From Bifidobacterium tsurumiense (GTDB lineage Bacteria > Actinomycetota > Actinomycetes > Actinomycetales > Bifidobacteriaceae), in NCBI RefSeq assembly GCF_000741765.1, contig NZ_JGZU01000015.1, forward strand, positions 310,001-374,000: DNA of 64,000 nt, written 5' to 3'. A program made the translations under genes and the position numbers. Of the stretch, positions 21,568-31,000 are shown piece by piece. Below the pieces are notes generated by a model. That model worked only from the letters and a program-made list of their open reading frames with translations, did not search any database and had not been told where the DNA came from. Position 1 is the stretch's first letter. Each line of letters starts with the position of its first letter.

Positions 21568-21593
21568 TATCAAACCGGTTCGATACAAGGATA
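21568..21593 (-). promoter_or_regulatory. sucP promoter -10 and ScrR operator
   Basis: The 18-bp near-palindrome TATCGAACCGGTTTGATA (minus strand, 21585-21568) follows directly after a TATCCT -10 box (21593-21588). The -35 region is poor. The operator matches the sites at 16724 and 22822, one position aside. Confidence 0.78.
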
Positions 21594-21686
21594 GCACAAA
21601 TTGAGGTAAATGCCATCCGACTCGCTCATCAAGCGTTTATTGGGTAACAATCGACCCTTCATGACGGCGATCCAATTGCCTTGGAT

Positions 21687-22727
21687 TCACTGCTGTTTCG
21701 TGGTTTCACCAAGCATCAAACGCACCGGCACCAGATCATCCAGTTCTCCGGTATGGGACATCTGCATTGATGCGGTCTGCTTTCCTTCCATGGCTTCGAC
21801 CATGCGTCGAACCGTAAGCTCGGCAATGGCATTGAAATCCTGACATATGGCGGTCAATCGTTTGCCTGCCGTATCCGCAAGATATGTGCCGTCATAAGCC
21901 ACCACCTGCAATTCGTCCGGCACAGAAACACCACGTCGATGCGCCTCTTGCACACAGTACGCGGCGCCGATATCAGAACTCACCACCGCATCCACATCGT
22001 CAAAGCGATCGAAAATATCATGCATGGCGTGGGCGTATCCCCGCATGTCATTGACTTCGCCAGCTTCGATGTAATCGTATTTCACACCCTCGCGTTCCAT
22101 ACGCTCCTCCAGCGCGGCGTAGTAGCGAATGGTAGGGAACGTGGTTCCTTCCCCCTCAAGATCATGGAACTGCGAGCGCGGGCCACTGACCATAACCACA
22201 TGGCGGGTACCCGAACGGATTAGCAGATCGGCCACCAGATTGCCGCCCTGTTCATGGTCGGAGCCCAAAGAAGGAATACCCGCGCCAAGATATCGGTCGA
22301 ATGCCACCACCGGCCGGCCAATGGAACTCCAATAGTCCGGAGCATGCGCGGTGTGTGCTGCCATAATGATGCCGTCCATCATGTGTCTACGCAGCATATC
22401 GACATATTCAGCTTCCCCGTTGAGGGAATCAGTGGTCGAGCACAGCATGGTCCTGAAGCCCTTATTGGCCAGTTCCTGTTGGAGCAAGGCAGCAAGAGTC
22501 GCAAAGAACGGATGCCGTATGGTGGGCACAATCACCCCGATGATATTGGTGCGATCATGATAGAGATTGCGGGCAAGCTCATTGGGGATGTAATCCAAGG
22601 CTTTCATCGCCTTCTCCACACGCTTGCGCATATCCTCGGATACGTAACCCGTGCCATTGACCACCAATGACACCGTACTTACGGAGACGCCGGCTTTTTT
22701 GGCCACGTCGCGCATTCCTACCATCAT
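21687..22727 (-). CDS. scrR: LacI-family regulator of the sucrose locus
   Basis: Sugar-responsive repressor, 346 aa. The N-terminal helix-turn-helix is MRDVAKKAGVSVSTVSLVVNG with the hinge helix PNELARNLYHD near residue 55; the rest is the periplasmic-binding-protein-like effector domain (NIIGVIVPTIRHPFFATL onwards). Two adjacent ATGs (22727 and 22724) follow AAAGGCGG; either may be used. It is upstream of sucP and scrT in the same direction. An operator of the same type lies 95 bp upstream of its own start, so it is probably autoregulated. Effector presumably sucrose or a product; not shown by the sequence. Confidence 0.9.
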   Translation of the reverse strand: MMVGMRDVAKKAGVSVSTVSLVVNGTGYVSEDMRKRVEKAMKALDYIPNELARNLYHDRTNIIGVIVPTIRHPFFATLAALLQQELANKGFRTMLCSTTDSLNGEAEYVDMLRRHMMDGIIMAAHTAHAPDYWSSIGRPVVAFDRYLGAGIPSLGSDHEQGGNLVADLLIRSGTRHVVMVSGPRSQFHDLEGEGTTFPTIRYYAALEERMEREGVKYDYIEAGEVNDMRGYAHAMHDIFDRFDDVDAVVSSDIGAAYCVQEAHRRGVSVPDELQVVAYDGTYLADTAGKRLTAICQDFNAIAELTVRRMVEAMEGKQTASMQMSHTGELDDLVPVRLMLGETTKQQ

Positions 22728-22821
22728 GCACCGCCTTTATTATTCCAGGATGTCGCATGCTTCACCTTGTGGGCAGCCGCATTGCAAACGCCACAATATA
22801 TGCATCTGCAAGTTATTCTAC

Positions 22822-22839
22822 TATCGAACCGGTACGATA
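22822..22839. promoter_or_regulatory. Operator at the scrR promoter
   Basis: TATCGAACCGGTACGATA is an 18-bp palindrome with one mismatch and shares its arms with the sucP operator. It indicates autoregulation of scrR. Confidence 0.8.
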
Positions 22840-22967
22840 TGCCAAATGTGACACAGGTGACAAATCTATGCGCCGAAAGTCAACGTCCTGAAAACCCGCA
22901 TTCTGCCCAGATTGGGCATTGCGCGGCATGCGCCGCAATGCTGCTTGCTCGAGACTCGTCTAACCGC

Positions 22968-22985
22968 CCGTATGCAAAGTTGCAT
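22968..22985. other. Palindrome GTATGCAA-AG-TTGCATAC
   Basis: Perfect 8-bp arms around AG, in the gene-free 428 bp between scrR and the FluC gene. It has the form of a dimeric repressor site, unlike the CCGG operators nearby. No assigned regulator. Confidence 0.5.
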
Positions 22986-23011
22986 ACTTGCTCGCTCACT
23001 TACTTACGCAC

Positions 23012-23039
23012 ACTCCTATGCCCGCATGACCGAGCATAG
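23012..23039 (-). terminator. Stem-loop after the FluC gene
   Basis: TCCTATGC (23012-23019) pairs with GCATAGGA (23032-23039), 117 bp beyond the stop of the FluC gene. No U tract; a weak candidate for the end of the purA-FluC transcript. Confidence 0.45.
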
Positions 23040-23155
23040 GACCAAATGCCCGTATAACCACAGCTCATGTAGACATAACACATATCCCGCATGGCCACAC
23101 GCTACGACTATTCATTTGTCCAAGCGAAGTATTGGCTCCCTCATCAACCTGATAT

Positions 23156-23530
23156 TCAACACGTCATGGCGACACCCCAGCCCGCAAAAGCGCAGCCCAG
23201 AGGCACCAGCAAAGTCAGCGCAGCGTATGTAAGCGCCAAGGCTATGTTCTTATGCTGGGACAGCGAGACAATCTGACCTGTCGCCGAAGAAAACGTCGAC
23301 AGGCCGCCCAAAAATCCGGTCACGAAGAGCAGATACGTGCTATGAGGAACAGTGACATTGGCATATGCTCCAGCGGCAATCCCTGCACAAAACGCTGCAG
23401 TCACATTAATCAGAAAAGTGCCAAGCGGAAACGCACGTTTCCACTGACGCTGTATCGAGGTGTCCAGCACAAATCTGGCAACCGCTCCAAGACCGCCGCA
23501 CAGGCATACCGCCATGAATTCAACCATCAT
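23156..23530 (-). other. Possible internal start giving a separate 124-residue FluC
   Basis: Within the tandem gene, ATG ATG at 23530-23525 is preceded by GGTGAGG at suitable spacing. Starting here gives MMVEFMAVCLCGG... of 124 residues, the normal length of a stand-alone FluC. This would solve the topology problem, since the hydrophilic linker cannot by itself invert domain 2. Confidence 0.45.
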
Positions 23531-25042
23531 CGCACCCTCACCGGTCATGGGGTCGGCAATCACATCGATCTCCGCGGTTATGGGATCCGGCTCGAATGAT
23601 GGCGGCTTCTGCCTAGCATCACCGGCATGGACTGCGGAAGCGTTCACCTCTGCATCGGATGCAGAGCCCTCCATCGCAAGATTGGCTCGGATGCCAGTAG
23701 CAGAACCGTCCTTCTGGGCATAACCATCCGCCTGGCGTTGCACCGGATCGTTCCTTGCAATGGTTTTGCCGTCATGCTCTCGCAGTCCGTTCGTTGAACC
23801 TGGATACACTTGTTCGTCGGCTGAATTGATATTGTCTCCCGCCGATCCTCTAGATATTCCGTCCGACATTTGCCCAATGCCATGGTGCTGTGAAGAAGGC
23901 ATGGATACGCCATATTCCTGTTCCAGCACTTGAATCGCTTGTCGAGCCAGTCTCGCTTGCGGATATTGTGGGCGTTGCATCGCACGCATCGACGAAAGTT
24001 CATTCATGCGTTTGGCCACATCCCTCAGAATCGCGACTTCTCGTTGGGAGGCAAGACGTTTGCCGCACCAGACGCCGAGCCCGGCGAATACGACGCCAAA
24101 TACCATGCTCAGCACTAGATATATTGCAGGTTGAATGATATCCCCGCCCTGCATTGTGGTCATCGTTTCCAAGACCAGCGTCGACAAGGTCGACAATCCG
24201 CCGCAGAAACCCACTCCCATGCCGCGACTGAATAACGCCCGATTGCGCTTTCGCATCCACACGGCATGAGACATATATTCCGAAATAACAGCCAGAGCGA
24301 AGCACGCGACCATATTGGCCACAAAAGTCGCCACATGCATGATATCGGAATTGACATGCAACAATGACGCCAAGCCATATCGTACGGCTGTTCCTGCGGC
24401 GCCGCCGAAGAATACGACCACATACATGGGAAAATCTGCAAGTGGATTGAATTTGGCTTGCATGCGCTTCATAGGAGCCAAAGGCACTTGCGGAGGTGCG
24501 GGGTCCGCCGATGCACCGGTAGGCTTGCCACTTCGCTTGACATCTTCAATCCGGAAAGTCGAAGTCTCAGGGTCGGCATTGCCTTGTTGCTTCGCCTCCT
24601 CGTCAGGCTGGGTCAGCATAGCGACAACATCCAAGTCCGGAGCCTCAACAGGCACCGGTTTGCGAAGCGTCCAGGGGCCGAATGATTCAGACAAACCGGC
24701 AGCAACGCCTGAAGCCGTGGACGTGCCGATATCCGCTTCACTCTGGGCATCGCCATCTGCAGCAGTGGATGCACCACTCAAAACCGGATTCTCGTCTGGC
24801 TCGTCATCGGTAGTCCCTTGACGCAAAGTTGGCACTTCAAGATCTGCCATATGCAATATGCGAGAACCATCGTCATGTTCATCGCCTGTCGCATCGACCA
24901 ATGCGACGGAGGCATCGCCGGATTCATTCGCGTCATGTTTCACAGCCCGCATATGCGTCTCAGCACTGTCTCCTTCGACAGTTGAATGCGGCGCTTTGCG
25001 GGCTGCAAGCCGACCCTTAAGGTCATCATCATTCGTTGTCAT
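23156..25042 (-). CDS. Tandem FluC (CrcB) fluoride channel gene with long linkers
   Basis: Two fluoride-exporter domains in one 628-residue frame. Residues 1-200 are hydrophilic and rich in Asp, Ser, Ala and Thr. Domain 1 (about 205-325) has GGAAGTAVRYGL, FVANMVACF and GFCGGLSTLSTLVLE; domain 2 (505-628) has GGLGAVARFVL, LINVTAAFCAG and GFLGGLSTFSS, the pore motifs of FluC. About 180 hydrophilic residues link them, with no membrane span. The basic loop is between spans 2 and 3 in domain 1 (RKRNRALFSR) but between spans 1 and 2 in domain 2 (RQWKR), implying opposite topologies. An internal ATG with its own ribosome site lies at 23530. The gene follows purA by 43 bp. No fluoride riboswitch is seen. 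Confidence 0.85.
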   Translation of the reverse strand: MTTNDDDLKGRLAARKAPHSTVEGDSAETHMRAVKHDANESGDASVALVDATGDEHDDGSRILHMADLEVPTLRQGTTDDEPDENPVLSGASTAADGDAQSEADIGTSTASGVAAGLSESFGPWTLRKPVPVEAPDLDVVAMLTQPDEEAKQQGNADPETSTFRIEDVKRSGKPTGASADPAPPQVPLAPMKRMQAKFNPLADFPMYVVVFFGGAAGTAVRYGLASLLHVNSDIMHVATFVANMVACFALAVISEYMSHAVWMRKRNRALFSRGMGVGFCGGLSTLSTLVLETMTTMQGGDIIQPAIYLVLSMVFGVVFAGLGVWCGKRLASQREVAILRDVAKRMNELSSMRAMQRPQYPQARLARQAIQVLEQEYGVSMPSSQHHGIGQMSDGISRGSAGDNINSADEQVYPGSTNGLREHDGKTIARNDPVQRQADGYAQKDGSATGIRANLAMEGSASDAEVNASAVHAGDARQKPPSFEPDPITAEIDVIADPMTGEGAMMVEFMAVCLCGGLGAVARFVLDTSIQRQWKRAFPLGTFLINVTAAFCAGIAAGAYANVTVPHSTYLLFVTGFLGGLSTFSSATGQIVSLSQHKNIALALTYAALTLLVPLGCAFAGWGVAMTC

Positions 25043-25085
25043 ATCGCTAAGTTGGAGGAAAAGAGCGCTCTATCCAATCCGCAAA

Positions 25086-26399
<1,314 letters not shown>

Positions 26400-26698
26400 C
26401 TATGCGTTGTGTTGTGCGCGTATTTGCACACCTGTCGCCGCGACTAGCATACTGTGAAGCCTCTACTGTTGGTAAGCAACGTGTGGCTTGAACAGGGCTT
26501 TACATCGAATATCTGGACACCATGCTTCGCCTGTGCAAGAGGTATTTCTTCAAACTCCTGAGCATTGGGGAGCGCTCGTTGCACATGCATTCGATCAAAG
26601 ACCTCAGCGGTGGTGGATTTGCTCGGCATCAAGAGGATTGCTGCGTTACCGAGCTGTGCTACGTTGCAACGCCGATAATGCACGCCATTCGCTCTTCA

Positions 26699-26728
26699 TT
26701 GGACGTGATGAAACTCTCAGCGTATGCA
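26699..26728 (+). promoter_or_regulatory. Candidate fba promoter
   Basis: TTGGAC (26699-26704), 18 bases, TATGCA (26723-26728), 36 bp before the fba ATG. Moderate match only. The rest of the 377-bp purA-fba gap shows no hairpin or operator I can support. Confidence 0.35.
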
Positions 26729-26764
26729 TTTCCCTTGGGCAGCATAAAAGGCGATAATGAAGTC

Positions 26765-27829
26765 ATGACTATTGCAACCCCGGAACGTTATGCCGAGATG
26801 CTGGATGCAGCACGTCGCGGCGGTTATGCTTTTCCTGCTATCAATGTCACCAGTACCCAAACATTGAACGCAGCTTTGCAGGGTCTTGCTGAGGCTGAGT
26901 CTGACGGTATCATTCAGGTTTCAGTGGGCGGCTCCGCATATTTCTCCGGACAGGCAGTGAATAATCGCGTCACCGGTTCTTTGGCCTTTGCCTCATTTGC
27001 CCATGAAGTGGCCAAACAATACCCGAATATCACGGTCGCTTTGCACACGGATCACTGCGCGAAGCAGTATCTCGATGACTGGGTACGCCCATTGCTCGCA
27101 CACGAAGCCGATGAAGTTGCTCACGGCAAAGAACCCTCATTCCAATCGCATATGTGGGATGGATCCACTGTTCCGTTGGGGGAGAATCTCGATATTGCCG
27201 AGGAGCTTTTGGAAAAATCAGTGAAGGCCCGCACCGTTCTGGAAATCGAAATCGGCGCGGTCGGAGGCGAAGAAGACGGTCATTCGGCCGAGATCAACGA
27301 TAAGTTGTATTCCACTCCAGAAGATGGAGTTCGAGTCGCACAGCGTCTTGGTCTGGGCGAACGCGGGCGATATATGGCTGCATTCACCTTTGGCAATGTG
27401 CACGGCGCGTACAAACCGGGTGTCGTAAAACTGCGCCCGGATCTACTGGGCGAAATTCAGGCGGAGGTCGCCAAGGAGTTCTCTTCATCCCTTTCTTCTT
27501 CCGATATTACCGATGATGCTGCACGCGAAAAGCCCTTCCTTCTGGTCTTCCATGGCGGATCGGGCTCTTTGCCAGAGGAAATCGCCACTGCCGTCCGTCA
27601 TGGCGTTGTGAAAATGAATATCGACACCGACACCCAATACGCTTTCTCAAGGGCCATTGCCGGCCATATGTTCGCCAATTATGACTCGGTACTCAAAGTG
27701 GATGGCGAAGTGGGCGACAAAAAGCTGTACGATCCGCGTTCATGGGGTCGTGAAGCCGAAAATTCCATGGCGCAGCGAGTGGTTGCCGCCTGCCAACAAC
27801 TCGGCTCAGCTGGACGTGCACTGAAATAA
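26765..27829 (+). CDS. fba: Fructose-bisphosphate aldolase, class II
   Basis: Zinc-dependent cleavage of fructose 1,6-bisphosphate to dihydroxyacetone phosphate and glyceraldehyde 3-phosphate (here mainly gluconeogenic or for the lower bifid route). 354 aa. Zinc and substrate motifs: LHTDHCAKQYLDDWV, GAVGGEEDGH, the phosphate loop HGGSGSLPEEI and MNIDTDTQYAFS. The frame is open 81 codons upstream, but the family begins at MTIATPERYAEML, so ATG 26765 is chosen; AAAGGCG lies upstream at long spacing. A powerful 21-bp terminator stem lies 110 bp downstream. Confidence 0.96.
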   Translation: MTIATPERYAEMLDAARRGGYAFPAINVTSTQTLNAALQGLAEAESDGIIQVSVGGSAYFSGQAVNNRVTGSLAFASFAHEVAKQYPNITVALHTDHCAKQYLDDWVRPLLAHEADEVAHGKEPSFQSHMWDGSTVPLGENLDIAEELLEKSVKARTVLEIEIGAVGGEEDGHSAEINDKLYSTPEDGVRVAQRLGLGERGRYMAAFTFGNVHGAYKPGVVKLRPDLLGEIQAEVAKEFSSSLSSSDITDDAAREKPFLLVFHGGSGSLPEEIATAVRHGVVKMNIDTDTQYAFSRAIAGHMFANYDSVLKVDGEVGDKKLYDPRSWGREAENSMAQRVVAACQQLGSAGRALK

Positions 27830-27938
27830 GCCCGCAGGTTCACCCCCAAACGGCTCCCAGCCGAGATTGCGCGATACGTCAGTGCAACTTGCGTTACCCA
27901 GTGAATCGCGAATTCCGGCTGTGTTCTTGCGGCGTATG

Positions 27939-27986
27939 CGAGAGCGGGCTGTGATGGGATCGAATTCCCATCACAGCCCGCTCTCG
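27939..27986. terminator. Perfect 21-bp terminator stem between fba and the adhesin
   Basis: The arms 27939-27959 and 27966-27986 are exact complements (CGAGAGCGGGCTGTGATGGG and onward) with loop TCGAAT, followed by TTTCT. It serves fba on the plus strand and can also stop the convergent adhesin transcript. Confidence 0.92.
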
Positions 27987-28002
27987 TTTCTGCACCTAGT
28001 GC

Positions 28003-28031
28003 CCAGTGCCTAGATCCACGCTAGGCACTGG
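28003..28031. terminator. Second stem-loop before the adhesin stop
   Basis: CCAGTGCCTAG (28003-28013) pairs with CTAGGCACTGG (28021-28031), 16 bp from the adhesin stop. Probably part of its terminator. Confidence 0.7.
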
Positions 28032-28046
28032 TTTGCGCAGCCAATA

Positions 28047-31000
28047 TCATTTGCCGTGTCGCGCACGATAGCTGTTGCGACGCAATCCCATCACGACTGC
28101 ACCTACGACCAGGCACATTGCCGCAATCGCCACCAAGACTCCGACTTGAGAACCTGTATTAGCCATACGCTTCGGCGTGTTAGGCACCTCCACAACAACA
28201 GGTGGGATTTCTGTGTTGGTTACAGTCAGCCCGTTCTCTTGCTTGGTGTACCCATTTGGTACTGAATCGACGCCATCCGCATTCACCTCGCGTACGCGGA
28301 AGGTGTATGCGTTACCTGCTTCATCGGTCTGCTCGACGTCCTTCCATTCAGCGACGGTATTGCCATTGGCAAGCTCCGCTGGCTTCACTTCCGGCACTGC
28401 GTCCCAATTCTTCCCATCGAGACTACGTTCGAGCAAGAAATAGATGGTCGGGCGCTGAGCGTGCTGTGTGCCGACCCATACCTTATTTGCGGTGACATCA
28501 GCCTTCGGAATCACATAGGTATTGGTGACAGTAAATGAATCACCCTGCTCTCCCATGGCATAGCTTGCCACGTAGTTGCCGGCAACATCGACTTCCAACA
28601 CGGTGTATGCATAAGGCTGCGCCGCACTATCCGTAACCGGCACGCCCTTCCACACATAAGTCAGTCCGCTCGTCTCTACAACATCGCCCACATTTTCCGG
28701 CTCTCCACCATTCAATGTGCGCTGCAATTGCAGGCGTACCTCACCGTGATCGGAATCCGTGCCATCAACCCACACCTTATTGGCTGTGATATCCATGGTC
28801 GGCACCACATAGGTATTGGCTACCGTAAGCGTGCCATCCTCGGCAGTCCCGTAGGAAGCCTCATAATGAGCAGGGATCTGAGTCTCGACAACCGAATAGG
28901 TGTATACATTGCCCTTGCTATCGGTTTGGTCAACGCCTTGCCAAGTGTAGGCCAAGTCGCTGGTCTCGACCACATCGCCAACGCTCTCGACCTCACCACC
29001 GGCTATGCTGCGCTGCAATTGCAGTTTCACTTCGCCATGATCGGCATCGGCGCCATCGACCCAAGTCTTCTGAGCCGTGACATCGCGCTTGGGAATCACA
29101 TAGGTATTGGTCACCGTCAGTGAACCATCCGCAGTAGTGCCGTAGCTGACAGCATAGTTTTCGGGCACCTGCACTTCCACAACCGAATAGGTGTAGAAAT
29201 TAGCCTTGTCATCGGTTTGATCCAAATCCTGCCAAGTGTATGTATGGTCCGCAGTCGTTACCGGATCACCGATATTTTCGGCTTGTCCGCCAGGTAGGCT
29301 TCTCTGCAATTGCAATTGGACCTCGCCATGGTCGGCGTCGGCGCCATCCACCCACTGCTTATTGGCGGTAACACTGATCTTTGGAATGACATAGGTATTC
29401 GTCACTGTGAACGAACCATCATTCTCACCCATTGCGTATGTCGCCACATAATTACCAGCCGTATCTATTTCCTTGACGGAATATGTGTATGGCTTGCCTT
29501 TGATATCAGTAGATGGCACACCCGTCCAAATGTGAGCCAGGCTTTCGGTAGTGATCACATCGCCAACATTTTCCGCGGTACCGCCAGGCAGAGTTCGCTG
29601 CAGTTGCAACTTCACTTCGCCGTGGTCAGCATCTGCACCATTCACCCACACCTTCTGCGCAGAGACGTCCATTGTGGGAACCACATACGTATTGGTGAAG
29701 GTAAATGTCTGTGTTGTTTGAGCCTTATCCTCTTGTGAAGCTACCGTCGTTTGGTAATTGGCATGTGAATCAACTTCGCTGACCGTGTAAGAATATGCCT
29801 TTCCGTTTCCGTCATAACGATCCAGATCGGCCCAGTCATAGCTGAGATCCTTCGTGGTGACAACATCGCCAACTTTCTCAGGATCACCGCCATCCACAGA
29901 TCTCTGCAGTTGCAATTTGACCTCACCGTGATCAGAATCGGCACCGTTCACCCACACCTTGTCAGCATGAACTTTTCTCAGAGGTTCAACGAAACCAGCA
30001 TTGACGCCTCCTGCCAATTCAGAAGCGGCACCAGTTATTGCCAATTGTGCATAGGAACTCATTCCAACAGCGCTGGTCACATAATTGCCTGAAGCATCGG
30101 CAGACACATCCGAATCGGTATCCGATACCTCCGGAGAGACACCCGAAGCTTTTGTTGCCTTTTCGAATCTGGACAGCGTGTTTCCGGAGAATCGAGCCGC
30201 TATGACTTCACCATCAGGCACCACATCAAACCGGTATGCACCTTGTTCATCAGTCACGACGCCGGACGAACTTTGCCGCGCGGTTTGATTTGCACCAAAA
30301 GCATCGCCATTGGCGTTGGCGGTGATAGTCTCGCCATCCTTATCGATAAGCTCTACAGTCACACCCGGAATGGCTTATCAATACCAGCTTCGTATACGCC
30401 ATCGCGATTCACATCATTAAACGCAATACCAGAAATTGACTTGGTTGGCACTTTCACGATCGCCTCATTCGAGATGAGAGCACCATCTGTTGTGCCGGTG
30501 TGTGAATAGCTCGCATCATTGGTCAGCACATCACCATGAGCTTGGTTGAGATTCAAACCAATCGCTACTGTGCTGCGTTCAAACGGCGCCAATTGATCGG
30601 TGCCCCATACCAACGCTGTGGTATTGGTATCGATTGCATATTTGCCGTCTTCGCCAACCGTCACCTCTGTCCACGTCACTCCACAGGTCTCGAAACTGGT
30701 GGCACGAGTGCTCGGCGCAATAGTGTCTCCGAAGGATCGCGCATCGCATGTCGCTGAATTCACCACATCTGTGGTTGCAAAGAGGCGCATCGGTTTGCTC
30801 TTGGCATCACCAGACTGCGCACGCATGGTAAGCGTAACCTCGCCCGATAATGTGCTGTGATTAGAAACTCGCTGGGTACCTCGGTTGTCACTATTGTTTG
30901 GCAGAACATCCAACACATAAAGGTTGATCATGTTTTGTCCCGCTGTTTCAACTGTGGTATTCCAAGACTGCTGATCTGTGACCTTGCCATTTTCTACCAA

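Noticed and set aside
23644-24003. Short frames overlapping the FluC linker on the minus strand
   Set aside because: They lie in another frame, have no ribosome site and no recognisable protein.
25043-25085. Fluoride riboswitch ahead of the FluC gene
   Set aside because: The 43-bp gap after purA is too short and shows no pseudoknot-like pairing.
26522-26764. Possible 81-codon N-terminal extension of fba
   Set aside because: The family starts at MTIATPERYAEML, and a plausible promoter lies inside the extension.
28203-29978. Regular repeats that might suggest a CRISPR array
   Set aside because: The period is about 295 bp and the repeats encode Cna_B-like domains.
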